From Bacteroidales bacterium (GTDB lineage: Bacteria > Bacteroidota > Bacteroidia > Bacteroidales > Paludibacteraceae), in contig CAAFZS010000070.1 in assembly GCA_900767595.1 (NCBI GenBank), positions 1-30,247 on the forward strand: DNA of 30,247 bases, in the 5' to 3' direction. The notes under the pieces were generated by a model that saw nothing but the letters and a program-made list of their open reading frames with translations, made no database searches and was not told where the DNA came from. Made by a program: the position numbers and the translations under genes. This document shows, in pieces, positions 7,951 to 17,642 of the stretch (position 1 is the first letter of the stretch; each line of letters begins with the position of its first letter).

Positions 7951-9431
7951 AAAAATTAGCCTTTTTACTTACCCTTTTTACGCTGCTTATGGTCGGCTGT
8001 CGGCCGCCTGTAGAAGAACCGCAACCCGCTCAACCGGTTCAACCTGTAGAGACTTTCGATTTCTCGCTACTATATACGGACAATGATCCCTTCTGGGGAC
8101 CACAGCAAGACTATTTCAATGGTCAATTCAATGATTTTGAAGCTCCCAATTTGGTGAGCATTGTTAATGCTTTCTTATCGGTTTGGGGGTATGTGATGTT
8201 TTTTGCAGACAAGGGTATAGACCACGGTAGGCAGGTGGATGAGATGAACTATGAATTGGATAAGCAAGCAAAACGAATTAGAGAACAATCCGACGAAACG
8301 AAGAAAAAGATACAAAATTTGTCAAAGTATATGGCGCAGTCCATACAACTATTGATTGACCGCATAACCATCAGCAAACAACTGGCTTTAGCGCACAACA
8401 CCATCGATAGACTCAACGACTTGACCTATTATATCAATGCCGCCGAAGAGGAGCGAAATTCATTCTTTGATATTAACGAAAAATACCATAGCGCACTAAT
8501 GGCTATCAATGCGCGTTATCCCGATATGACGCAGAATGACCCCCAACTCCGCGATTATTACAAAGAGGTCTATCAATTGCTCTCCGAATGGGCACAATCG
8601 GACTATTCCGCTGTTGTGCAAGCCGTTTTTTACCCGAAGTTCCTCGCTTCGCAAAACGGAATGGGAATGCCCGCTATCTATAAGGATTTTTGCCGAGGAT
8701 GCTGCGCGTGGAACAATGAAGCGATACTGATGCAAACGTATTTCAATCTCAGTGACCTCGTGGCTGCCATACAAGGCGGACAATTGACTTACGTCTTTTT
8801 GGCAGCCTGTTCCTATCTCAACATTGGTCCCGATCCTATCGTTTGCAACACATGGGAACAACAACTGATGGAGAATTACCTACAGTACTATAACCTGTAT
8901 AAAAGAAACGGCGGCGTGGATTCCATTGCCAAAGTGAAGTTGAGCCCATATCCGGAATGCCTAATCCAAGGAGCCCACTTCAAGGCGGATTCGACAGCGT
9001 CGTTAATCCCCTATAGTTCACACCTCTCAACATTAAAGAAATGGGACGTCCCCTCACTCGTTTACGGAGCACTGCCTAATCAAGTGAAGCAATCCGAACT
9101 AATTCCCGACTCCCTTGTACAAAAAGTAATGGACTTTTACCAACTCTCCAATCAGTCGTTTGCTCAGATGCTGGTGAATAACGGAATGAAACTGCCAACG
9201 GGCGTTGATGCTGCTACATGCGTCGTCTTGCTCGATGGGAAATGCGAAGAACAAACCGACTCTACCGCAACACCCGGTCATAGCGTCTTCTGCTCCGCTG
9301 CCTTTACTCCCCTTTATTACGAAGGCAGTGGCGCTACCTATTGGCTGGGAACAGCACAACAACAAAACAATAAATATAATTGGTTAACCCTTGACTCAAA
9401 TGATTGGCTATGTGTAAAACAAATAAAATAA
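7947..9431 (+). CDS. Surface lipoprotein B of the four-member family
   Basis: 494 residues. Lipobox MVGC (Cys18) is followed by a Pro/Glu/Gln linker (RPPVEEPQPAQPVQPVE). A hydrophobic stretch lies at about 69-87 (LVSIVNAFLSVWGYVMFFA), then a charged coiled coil (about 96-160, with REQSDETKKKIQNLSKYMAQ). The helical part carries QLLSEWAQSDY (210-220) and GMPAIY (240-245), matching lipoproteins A and C. The segment KVMDFYQLSNQSFAQMLV matches the FY...SIL landmark, and CVVLLDGK matches LLLDG near the C-terminus. It overlaps lipoprotein A by 4 nt (ATGA) and the LRR gene downstream by 22 nt, so the three are likely translationally coupled. It is the shortest family member; function unknown. Confidence 0.85.
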   Translation: MKKLAFLLTLFTLLMVGCRPPVEEPQPAQPVQPVETFDFSLLYTDNDPFWGPQQDYFNGQFNDFEAPNLVSIVNAFLSVWGYVMFFADKGIDHGRQVDEMNYELDKQAKRIREQSDETKKKIQNLSKYMAQSIQLLIDRITISKQLALAHNTIDRLNDLTYYINAAEEERNSFFDINEKYHSALMAINARYPDMTQNDPQLRDYYKEVYQLLSEWAQSDYSAVVQAVFYPKFLASQNGMGMPAIYKDFCRGCCAWNNEAILMQTYFNLSDLVAAIQGGQLTYVFLAACSYLNIGPDPIVCNTWEQQLMENYLQYYNLYKRNGGVDSIAKVKLSPYPECLIQGAHFKADSTASLIPYSSHLSTLKKWDVPSLVYGALPNQVKQSELIPDSLVQKVMDFYQLSNQSFAQMLVNNGMKLPTGVDAATCVVLLDGKCEEQTDSTATPGHSVFCSAAFTPLYYEGSGATYWLGTAQQQNNKYNWLTLDSNDWLCVKQIK

Positions 9432-11317
9432 TTATCTTTCTATCCTTGATGACGCTCGTCATCTTACGCCCGTTATCAGCAGGGGTGTTGAAAAACAATG
9501 TTATTATCTACACCACCGCAAATGATTCGGCGATGAAACTGACCAAATCACCCGTCGCTGACGCAAAAATCGTATCTAATGAGAAGGACTCCACCGGCGT
9601 CTTCCGCTTGGAGTTCAATAAATCTGTGATAGTTTTGACGGATAATGCTTTTGAGGGACAAACCCAACTGTTAACAATCGCCCTGCCTGACTCAACACCT
9701 ACCACCATCGGCAAAGCCGCCTTCAAAGGTTGTACGGCTCTCCACATGGTCAGCGGAGGTAAAAATGTCAATCAAATCGGCTCCCAAGCCTACGCAAACA
9801 CCCGCCTGAGTGTGTTGTCCTTCCCGCATCGGGTGACACAACTACCGGACAGCGTGTGCTTTAATTGCACGGCTCTCAAATCGGTCACCCTCCCGGACGC
9901 ATTGCAACAAATAGACGCTTACGCCTTCTGCGGGGACACCAGTTTGATGACTATCACTTGGCCACAACAATTGGATTCTGTGGGCGATTCTTGTTTCTAT
10001 AATTGCCCTAACCTGCACGCCATCGTATCCCTGGCACCCGCTCCTCCCAAGGGAATGAACAACCTAACTACCGTGGGTGGCCGGTTCTATGCGACTCTCT
10101 ATTATTTGGAAGCCTATCAACAACAATACGATAAAAACCCCAACTTGAATGAATACACAACGCGAAGGGTACCGCTCACTGATCAGCACAAACTCGCCTA
10201 TACCCTCACGCCCAATGCCGATGTTAAGAGTTTTCGTGTCGGTAACGCATTCAACGCACCCGTCGTTGCCGTAGTGCCCGACCCGGGGAAAAAGACAGGC
10301 AATATCTATTTCGCAGAGCCGGTTACGGTAATCGGCATGGAAGCCTTCAAAAATAGCTATCAGTTACTGTCCATCACCCTACCCGACCAAATAACCGGTA
10401 TCGAACAAGGCGCGTTTGAGAACTGCACCTCACTCACTACCATCGCCATAGGACAGAACCTTCGCTATGTCGATAAACAAGCCTTCGCCGGTTGTACCGC
10501 ACTAACCCAAATCGTCCTGCCTCACGCTACACAAACAATAGGCGACAAAGTGTTTAAGAACTGCCTGAACTTAAAGAAGATCGTTCTCGGTTTCGGTATG
10601 ACGGACATCGGCTACAACGCCTTCGAAAACTGCGCCGCTATGGATACCATCATCAGCTACTCCTACCTCCCGCCCCGCTTGGCTTCCGTCTCCGCCTTCC
10701 TCTGGATGAAACCCGATGCCTCCCTGTTGGTGCCCGAGGAGAGTATGAACGACTACAAAAACGGCGCATGGGGACAATACTATCAGTGGAAAAATATCTT
10801 ATCTCTGGTGCAATTCTCGTTTGCCCGCCAATTGGCGGTGGACGAAACCATTCAACTGACCCCCCATATACAAGCCCAAGATAAACCTGACAATATCGTT
10901 TGGACTTCTTCCGAACCAACCATCGTGTCTGTGGATGCAACCGGTAAGGTGACGGCACTGAAAAATTCCAATAATAATCCGATTACCATCACCGCTACCG
11001 TATCAGGTACCGATGTGACGGAACAAGTGCAACTCGTCATCGTGGACAAGGTCAATAAAGAACCTGCTAAATATACCATCGACGTAGCTGACCATACACA
11101 CGGGCAAGTGCAACTATCGTGCACCCAAGCTGTGGCGGGTACCCCCGTCTTCGTTACCCTAAAACCCGATGAAGGCTATCATTTGCAAACGCTTACCGTC
11201 GAAACCAAATCAAAACAACCCGTACCCCTCTATCGCAGCCTGAGCACGGAGGGTAAATATCAATTCATACTACCCGCCTCTAATGTAGTAGTAACTCCTA
11301 TTTTTGTTGCCTTATGA
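9410..11317 (+). CDS. Secreted BspA-like LRR protein with Big2-like and InlB B-repeat-like domains
   Basis: 635 residues from the ATG at 9410; a TTG 6 bp upstream is in frame but less likely. Signal peptide about 1-24 (MCKTNKIIIFLSLMTLVILR, then PLSA). BspA/TpLRR-type leucine-rich repeats occupy about 70-220 and 285-430, with the motif xxAFxxCxxLxxIxLPxxhxxIG (for example AFENCTSLTTIAIGQNLRYV). A Big2-like Ig domain follows (~463-545: VWTSSEPTIVSVDATGKVTA), then an InlB B-repeat-like domain (~553-635: GYHLQTLTV ... ASNVVVTPIF). BspA-type LRR proteins are known as adhesins of oral and gut bacteria and protozoa. Unlike the second LRR protein it lacks the C-terminal tail module and stops right after the B-repeat. 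It closes the first lipoprotein-lipoprotein-LRR unit and overlaps the next gene by 4 nt. Confidence 0.88.
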   Translation: MCKTNKIIIFLSLMTLVILRPLSAGVLKNNVIIYTTANDSAMKLTKSPVADAKIVSNEKDSTGVFRLEFNKSVIVLTDNAFEGQTQLLTIALPDSTPTTIGKAAFKGCTALHMVSGGKNVNQIGSQAYANTRLSVLSFPHRVTQLPDSVCFNCTALKSVTLPDALQQIDAYAFCGDTSLMTITWPQQLDSVGDSCFYNCPNLHAIVSLAPAPPKGMNNLTTVGGRFYATLYYLEAYQQQYDKNPNLNEYTTRRVPLTDQHKLAYTLTPNADVKSFRVGNAFNAPVVAVVPDPGKKTGNIYFAEPVTVIGMEAFKNSYQLLSITLPDQITGIEQGAFENCTSLTTIAIGQNLRYVDKQAFAGCTALTQIVLPHATQTIGDKVFKNCLNLKKIVLGFGMTDIGYNAFENCAAMDTIISYSYLPPRLASVSAFLWMKPDASLLVPEESMNDYKNGAWGQYYQWKNILSLVQFSFARQLAVDETIQLTPHIQAQDKPDNIVWTSSEPTIVSVDATGKVTALKNSNNNPITITATVSGTDVTEQVQLVIVDKVNKEPAKYTIDVADHTHGQVQLSCTQAVAGTPVFVTLKPDEGYHLQTLTVETKSKQPVPLYRSLSTEGKYQFILPASNVVVTPIFVAL

Positions 11318-12966
11318 AAAAATCGTTATTCATATTCTTCCTTGCGGCGCTAACTCTCACCGCTTGTCGCCAAACCGATAACCGACCGGTACTGCAACCA
11401 ACCGATATCGCTCAAGGCGTATGGACCAACTGTCCCGAATATAATGATTCCACCACCCAAGGCGTTATGATGCTCGTATCGGAACATTCGATTAGTTTTG
11501 CTACCTTCGACTTTGTGGAGGGTCTCATCAGTGATTTCCGGCAGCAAGATGCCCCACGCTACTCCATCCGCGAAGACGGAACGCTGGTTTGCCATGTGTC
11601 TATCTTGGATAGAGATGTGCGCTTTGCTTATATCGGTGAAGACTATATAGGCTGGTGGAATGTTGCCTATAATCTTTCAGAAAATCCGATACCGCCGCTG
11701 CCGCAGCCGAATCCTCCTACCATGTGGAATAAGGTACTCGCCGAGATGGGAATTTATATGGGACTTTTCAGTTTGGCAATATCCATAATGGGGATGGCAC
11801 AATTAGCTCCGGCATCAGCGGCAAATGCACAGAAAGCACTCGATCTGTGCAGAGCAATGTTAGCGTCAATTAAGTTGTTGGAGGATGAAATTAATAACCT
11901 AAATGAAAAAATGAAACAGTCGCTACGACAACTGGAACTCGCCCTGTCTGAAACCGCCCCTATACTCGAAGCTACCGAACGATATAGCCGCCTCCATTAC
12001 TTGCAACAAACCGTAGATGCTGTCCATAGCGAGTTAGAACCGCTCTATTACGCTTCTGTGGGGTATTCTTTGGCAGTGGATAGTATTGTCTTAGCCAATA
12101 TGAATAGCGACTCATCCTATCTATGGGAACTCGACAGAATACTCACCGAATGGAGCGGCGGAGGAATAACGCGCGTCGAGGAAACCAAACACGCCATGGA
12201 CCGACTGATCACAACGCGAGCTATGGGAGATAATCTTGCGGTACGTACCGGAATGCCGGAAATCTACTATGAATATTGCAAAACGAATAACGGATGGCTC
12301 AAACCCGCGGTAGCCAATATCGTAGGTCTCTACTGCGAAGACTATACCTACATAACCCCCGCATGGTACCTGTCTTTAATCTATTGCGATGTGAAAGAAA
12401 CCCTCTATAAGAGCGACTCTACATTACTCTCCTCGTATCGGGAAGACTTGCGCTCATTGGGAGAACAGATGCTGAAGATGTACGATACAGAACCATATAA
12501 AGCGTTCTTCGAATCCGGAAAACAACAGTGTATCATACCCCATAGCGAGTTTGAACTGGAATCAATGGATCTCTTCCCTGTAGATTTCAATAACCTTACC
12601 TACTGGGATAACGATAACGGAGGACGAGTGTATAATATCCTGCCGGGCACGGATCCGGGTGTGGTCAGAGCCAAACTGCTCACCAAACAGGAAGCACAAG
12701 CTATTGCCGACTTCTACCCGCAATATTCCGATTCTACTATGTTCTCCATCTTGTGCACCGAGGGTGATCTTATCCCTAAAAAAGCAAGAGAAAAGGGTAA
12801 AACACCCCTTATCTTATTACACGACAATAACACAACCCCAAAAGATAAAGCATGGGGTAGCGGCGTATTGGATTTCTATCATAGAAAGAGCAACGACATG
12901 TATCCCATAAACGACAATAATAATTATCAATGGTACGCCATTCAAATCAATCGTAAGAAGAAATGA
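11314..12966 (+). CDS. Surface lipoprotein C of the four-member family, with an extra N-terminal beta-rich domain
   Basis: 550 residues. Lipobox LTAC (Cys18). Unlike A, B and D it has an additional ~100-residue strand-rich domain after the anchor (about 32-120: GVWTNCPEYNDSTTQGVMML through FAYIGEDYIGWWNV), which looks like a small beta-barrel or lipocalin-like sheet. Then come a proline linker (NPIPPLPQPNPP), a hydrophobic segment (about 141-166) and a coiled coil (about 172-240). ILTEWSGGG (276-284) and GMPEIY (313-318) match A and B. The FYPQYSDSTMFSIL segment and PLILLHDN near the end complete the family landmarks. ATGA overlaps join it to the LRR gene upstream and to lipoprotein D downstream. 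Function unknown. Confidence 0.85.
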   Translation: MKKSLFIFFLAALTLTACRQTDNRPVLQPTDIAQGVWTNCPEYNDSTTQGVMMLVSEHSISFATFDFVEGLISDFRQQDAPRYSIREDGTLVCHVSILDRDVRFAYIGEDYIGWWNVAYNLSENPIPPLPQPNPPTMWNKVLAEMGIYMGLFSLAISIMGMAQLAPASAANAQKALDLCRAMLASIKLLEDEINNLNEKMKQSLRQLELALSETAPILEATERYSRLHYLQQTVDAVHSELEPLYYASVGYSLAVDSIVLANMNSDSSYLWELDRILTEWSGGGITRVEETKHAMDRLITTRAMGDNLAVRTGMPEIYYEYCKTNNGWLKPAVANIVGLYCEDYTYITPAWYLSLIYCDVKETLYKSDSTLLSSYREDLRSLGEQMLKMYDTEPYKAFFESGKQQCIIPHSEFELESMDLFPVDFNNLTYWDNDNGGRVYNILPGTDPGVVRAKLLTKQEAQAIADFYPQYSDSTMFSILCTEGDLIPKKAREKGKTPLILLHDNNTTPKDKAWGSGVLDFYHRKSNDMYPINDNNNYQWYAIQINRKKK

Positions 12967-14519
12967 TGAAACAGTTTACTATCCTCTTTTTAGCCCTCGC
13001 ATTGCTGGTTGCCTGCCAACCCAATGTGCCGGAAATAGTAGATGAACCTACACAAACAGAACAGAGCGTTGAACCTATTTATCAACCGCTCTACTATCCC
13101 AACTATATAGATGACTACACCGGTCCTTTAGCCAATGTCGGCGGCGTCCCCTATTTAGATAAATCCATCATTGGCTGGAGTTGGAGCGATTTGGGCATAA
13201 CCGACTGGACCGGATGGGTGGGTGGAGTAGGAGATGCACTGGCTCTCACCGCGTCATTTCTCACTATCATCTCCGAAGCCATAACAATAGCGGACATCAA
13301 CAAGGGTATCAGAAAACTAGATACAGCCCTCTTCGTGTGCGATGAAATCGACAAAGCCCTTAAAGATTTCGATATACGTATCAACCAAATAACTGATTCT
13401 CTTAATGCGCATTTTGACCGGGTAGATCAACAGATACTCGACCAAACACAACGATTGCGGCTTTTTACCAAACGCCAACGCTTGCAGAGTTATATCATGC
13501 TCCTCAACCAACAACAACTGCGTAGCGAACCTTTCCGCAACGATACCTTTGTCGTAAAAGCCTATCAAGACATCAAAGCGCTATATCATAAAGATAGTAT
13601 CAACCTTGATTCCATCAATAAATATCTTGATAAGCACTATCAGGAACTCTATACATGGATGGGACCCGATAATGCTCGCTATACTGCCCTCATGTCCTAT
13701 ATGGACTGGATGATGAGCGCCACCGATGGCGTAGCCAATTACGACGCGCTCCAAGCCGTGGACAATATCGCTCGCGAACTGGCGGCATGGGAACATGAGA
13801 CCTATCCTATTCGATCCTCTAACTATGCATATGAAATGTTACGTACCCACTATGTGGGGGACGTGATGCTGGTTTTCCTCTACAATTGCGCCATAGCAGG
13901 ACGACCAACAGCAAACCCCTATGCCGACCCACGATTGATGTGCGACAGCCTCGCAAAAAAACTACTTCGTTACAACAATTTCATCGATTTGCATAGACCC
14001 GATTCTGCAACATTGAAGCTGCGCATCTGCCTCATTGACGGTATGCACTATGTCGTGGATAGTATCATCTACCCTGTTGATTATACAAAATCACGCAAAT
14101 GGATTACACAAAATAGCACCGCTGACGAACTCATCTATAGCCTACCCGACGGTAAAGGCAATCAGTTAAGCGCCGAGGTGATAAAATCACGACAATTTAC
14201 TGTCTCCGAAGCTGACGCTTTGTTCAACTTCTATAACATAAAATCCGCCACTCTCATAGATTCTATCTTGATAGGGAGAGGAAAACTTCTCATCCAAAGC
14301 AAAGAGGATAAGCCACACTATCTGCTGCTCAACGGACCGACGGAGAAAACCCCAAAGGATGAAAAGTTTATGCTTACTGCCCCCTTTGCTAACCTACAAT
14401 CCAATCAACCCGCCGACAAACGCTATGCCATCCCGATGGGAGAACTTAAATGGAAAAACAATTATTTTGACGATTGGAAAACAGATAAAGCCTATTATCG
14501 ACTCAATATATATCGCTAA
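12963..14519 (+). CDS. Surface lipoprotein D of the four-member family
   Basis: 518 residues. The start is ATG 12963, overlapping the upstream TGA; the adjacent ATG at 12966 is equally possible. Lipobox LVAC (Cys18), then an acidic/Gln linker (QPNVPEIVDEPTQTEQSVEP). A Trp/Gly-rich stretch (GWSWSDLGITDWTGWVGG) leads into a hydrophobic segment (about 86-110) and a coiled coil (about 111-180). AWEHE is shared with lipoprotein A; FYNIKSATLIDSIL and HYLLLNG are the family landmarks. The GMPxhY motif is not evident, so D is the most diverged there. An 11-nt gap separates it from the second LRR gene, giving a second lipoprotein-lipoprotein-LRR unit. Function unknown. Confidence 0.84.
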   Translation: MMKQFTILFLALALLVACQPNVPEIVDEPTQTEQSVEPIYQPLYYPNYIDDYTGPLANVGGVPYLDKSIIGWSWSDLGITDWTGWVGGVGDALALTASFLTIISEAITIADINKGIRKLDTALFVCDEIDKALKDFDIRINQITDSLNAHFDRVDQQILDQTQRLRLFTKRQRLQSYIMLLNQQQLRSEPFRNDTFVVKAYQDIKALYHKDSINLDSINKYLDKHYQELYTWMGPDNARYTALMSYMDWMMSATDGVANYDALQAVDNIARELAAWEHETYPIRSSNYAYEMLRTHYVGDVMLVFLYNCAIAGRPTANPYADPRLMCDSLAKKLLRYNNFIDLHRPDSATLKLRICLIDGMHYVVDSIIYPVDYTKSRKWITQNSTADELIYSLPDGKGNQLSAEVIKSRQFTVSEADALFNFYNIKSATLIDSILIGRGKLLIQSKEDKPHYLLLNGPTEKTPKDEKFMLTAPFANLQSNQPADKRYAIPMGELKWKNNYFDDWKTDKAYYRLNIYR

Positions 14520-14530
14520 TCACTATCAAT

Positions 14531-17500
14531 ATGAAAAAAATCTTCTTTACTATATCACTTCTCCTTACGCTCTCTATCGCGTATGGCAGTACTATCTACC
14601 ATATCAATGGTATCTATTACACCCTCAATCCTGACACCGCGCTCGCTACCGTGGTTGCTCCGCCACAAGGGGAAAAGTACTCCTCTTCCAATATCGTCAT
14701 CCCCGAAACGGTCACGGTAGATTATGTTGACTATATAGTGAACGTGATAGGCGAAAACGCTTTTTCCGGCGCGAGTGGGGTTCAGCAAATCTCTCTACCC
14801 TCCACCATCAAACAAGTGATGCCCAATGCCTTCCTTCACACCGGAGGAATAATAGGCTGCCAAATATACTTCGCTTGCCCCCCTCCCGGATACTATGCCA
14901 ATTCCTACACGGAACACCCTCTAGGCCAAGGCATTCCCTTTGCTTTCGATGCTCAGTACGAACAACAATATCTCATCCGATCAACCCCGAATAATCTCGG
15001 AACATGGATACCCGAGGACGAAGATGACGAAGATGACGGAAGACGCCCGAAACCCACACCCAAAGAAAAACGCGGGTATGCCGGCCGATCATACAATAAG
15101 ATACTGACACCTCTCAATGCCCTATGGTACCAAACCAAACACCGTACCCGCATCCATGTGACCCATACGGAGTTCTTTCCTACCATCACTAGCGAAACCT
15201 ATAAGAGGGGAAATAACGAAGGAAAACTATCCGTAGTTCATAACCTGACCACTGTCCCACAAGCCGCTTTTGCCGGGAAACGGGAACTGACCAAAGTGTG
15301 GGTGTCTTCCGCAGTGAAAGCAATTCTGCCGGCGGCTTTCCATGGCTGCACCTCACTGGATTCCATCTTAATGAAAGGACCAAACTATAGTATCAAAACT
15401 CTCCCATCTACCAATATCGAATCCATCGGAGACAGCAGCTTCACCGGTTGCACCTCACTCAAAACCCTACCATGGGCTACCAAAGTCAAATCCATCGGAG
15501 AAAAATGCTTCAAACACTGCTCGTCACTGACCTCCGTGCCGTTCTTTGACAAAGTGACCTATATCCCTTCAGAGGCTTTTGCCGGTACCGCATTGAAATC
15601 AATCGAGGCCCAAAAACCTTTGTATGTAGCAAACCAAGCCTTCCAAGATTGCCGCAGTCTGGAGACGGTTAAGTTGGATAACGCCCTCTACATAGGCGAA
15701 AAGACATTCGCGCAATGTGAGCGACTCAAGTCTGCCAACCTGCCTGTCGCTACCATCATCGATGACCAAGCTTTCTTCCAATGTACCGCCCTCGACACCA
15801 TCACACTCCCGAAGGCAGACACCATCGGCAAGCAAGCCTTCGCTCAATGCTCCGGCTTAAAATCCATCTCTCTGTTCAATGCCCGTACCATCGGCGCTTA
15901 CGCGTTTGGAGAATGTACCTCCTTAACCTTACTATTGTTCTCTAATCGTCTGGTCCTTGTACCCGATGGGATGTGCGAGAACTGCACAGCCCTCAAGCAG
16001 ATATCCGCCCCAAAAATAGGAAATGTAGGCCCTCGCGCATTCTATGGCTGTAAGAACCTCTCCACCATAGACCTCTCCCACGCTACCGATATTCGCAGCC
16101 AAGCGTTCGCAGGGTGTGAGAAACTGAATAAACTCGACTTCGGGCCTAATCTCTTTACCATAGGCGATAGCGCCTTTGCCGGCTGTTCAGGTATCCAATC
16201 CGCACATTGCCGCTCGATCGTTCCTCCCGCCTTGGGCAAACAAGCTTTTGCCGGAGTAAAAGTGGGTAACATCATCCTTTATGTACCGCGTGGTACTGTG
16301 GAGATGTACCGCAGCAGCGATTGGGGAAAATATGAATGGAAAGACATCCGCGCCGACTTGGACATGACTGTCACAGCTGACCTCTATTGCGGGGATACCA
16401 TCGCTCTGGCTTCCTCCCTAACGGGTTTTCTCGCAACGGGACAGAAACTACAACTGTCCTCGTCCAATAATAACATAGCCATCGTGGACACAAACAATGT
16501 GGTTAGAGTGAAAAATACCCCCGGCGAGGTAACCATCACCGCCACTATCCCCAACACTATCTATGCTAAGACACTTCGTTTCCGCATTCATCCTAAACCC
16601 ACTCCTACACCTCAACCCTCTTACGAAGTGATCGCTCTTCAAAACAAGGGTGGAGTAGTGACGCCTGAAGTTACTCAAGCGCACCAAGGCGAATGGGTGG
16701 ATGTAACCGTTCAACCCGATGCCAAATATATGCTCGACACTGTGGCAGCACAAAGTGACACCGTTCATTGGAACCGACCCGTCGAACTCTATATGAACGT
16801 ACAAGACTATACGAAATACCGCTTTAGTATGCCCGACTCCTATGTGGCAGTGGGAGCATTGTTCTCCCAACCTCAGAAGCTATTCCTTAATGAGAACCAA
16901 AACCATGTGGCGGACTATACCAAGTACTATGGACAAATAATGAATGTCACTCTGGGTCGTACCTTCACCCCGGGTATCATCTATACCTTTGCTTTACCCT
17001 TCGACCTGCCTACGCTGGTGGGTACGCCGCTGGAAGGATGTACAATAGCGCATGCCATCTATGCTACGCGGGATGATAACAACGGACTGCAAGTCCGCTT
17101 CACTACCGATCCGCAAGGACAGGACACCTGTCCTGCTATTCATGCCGGACACCCCTATCTGCTATGGGTGAAGAAAACAATAACCCAACCAACGTTTGAG
17201 TTCGTGTGCATCTCCGACATCACCGGTCAAAACGACACCATCTCCGATAGGGTGGTCATACACGGACTGACTTCACCGCAACAAGTACCCGGGCAAGATA
17301 AGAACTATCTCTTTTTCTCAGGTAATAAACTTTGCTACCCGTCCCATACCGGAACCATCAAGGCTTTCCGTGCCTTCCTCCAAATCTTAAATAAGCAAGA
17401 CTATGGTATCAAACCTTCTTATTGGATTATGGATAACGGTAGGACGTGGCAAGGGGAAGGAGAAGAATTGGATTTTCCTTTGGAGACGGACGAACAAGGC

Positions 17501-17629
17501 ACCGATATGGATCTGATAGAAATGGGTGTTCCGATGCAACTCCCGTGCTACAAGTATTTGGATAATAACCATATCGTCATCTTCCGCAACGGAAAACGCT
17601 ATACCATTCAAGGTCAATTAATCAACTAA
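14531..17629 (+). CDS. Large secreted BspA-like LRR protein with C-terminal tail module
   Basis: 1032 residues. Signal peptide MKKIFFTISLLLTLSIAYG. A first LRR-like segment (~50-110) is separated from the main LRR block by a very acidic then basic/proline linker (EDEDDEDDGRRPKPTPKEKR, ~158-178). BspA-type LRRs run about 230-590 (repeating IGxxAFxxCxxLxxIxLP). An Ig-like segment (~613-690), a Pro/Thr linker (HPKPTPTPQPS), an InlB B-repeat-like domain (~698-776) and a C-terminal domain with FTPGIIYTFALPFDL and AGHPYLLWV (~780-1000) follow. The last ~25 residues (KYLDNNHIVIFRNGKRYTIQ, then GQLIN) match the tail of two other exported proteins here. Probably a surface adhesin; it closes the second lipoprotein-lipoprotein-LRR unit. 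Confidence 0.9.
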   Translation: MKKIFFTISLLLTLSIAYGSTIYHINGIYYTLNPDTALATVVAPPQGEKYSSSNIVIPETVTVDYVDYIVNVIGENAFSGASGVQQISLPSTIKQVMPNAFLHTGGIIGCQIYFACPPPGYYANSYTEHPLGQGIPFAFDAQYEQQYLIRSTPNNLGTWIPEDEDDEDDGRRPKPTPKEKRGYAGRSYNKILTPLNALWYQTKHRTRIHVTHTEFFPTITSETYKRGNNEGKLSVVHNLTTVPQAAFAGKRELTKVWVSSAVKAILPAAFHGCTSLDSILMKGPNYSIKTLPSTNIESIGDSSFTGCTSLKTLPWATKVKSIGEKCFKHCSSLTSVPFFDKVTYIPSEAFAGTALKSIEAQKPLYVANQAFQDCRSLETVKLDNALYIGEKTFAQCERLKSANLPVATIIDDQAFFQCTALDTITLPKADTIGKQAFAQCSGLKSISLFNARTIGAYAFGECTSLTLLLFSNRLVLVPDGMCENCTALKQISAPKIGNVGPRAFYGCKNLSTIDLSHATDIRSQAFAGCEKLNKLDFGPNLFTIGDSAFAGCSGIQSAHCRSIVPPALGKQAFAGVKVGNIILYVPRGTVEMYRSSDWGKYEWKDIRADLDMTVTADLYCGDTIALASSLTGFLATGQKLQLSSSNNNIAIVDTNNVVRVKNTPGEVTITATIPNTIYAKTLRFRIHPKPTPTPQPSYEVIALQNKGGVVTPEVTQAHQGEWVDVTVQPDAKYMLDTVAAQSDTVHWNRPVELYMNVQDYTKYRFSMPDSYVAVGALFSQPQKLFLNENQNHVADYTKYYGQIMNVTLGRTFTPGIIYTFALPFDLPTLVGTPLEGCTIAHAIYATRDDNNGLQVRFTTDPQGQDTCPAIHAGHPYLLWVKKTITQPTFEFVCISDITGQNDTISDRVVIHGLTSPQQVPGQDKNYLFFSGNKLCYPSHTGTIKAFRAFLQILNKQDYGIKPSYWIMDNGRTWQGEGEELDFPLETDEQGTDMDLIEMGVPMQLPCYKYLDNNHIVIFRNGKRYTIQGQLIN

Positions 17630-17642
17630 ATAATAATTAATT

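Noticed and set aside
9404..9409. TTG start for the first LRR protein
   Set aside because: The ATG at 9410 gives an equally good signal peptide; TTG starts are less common.
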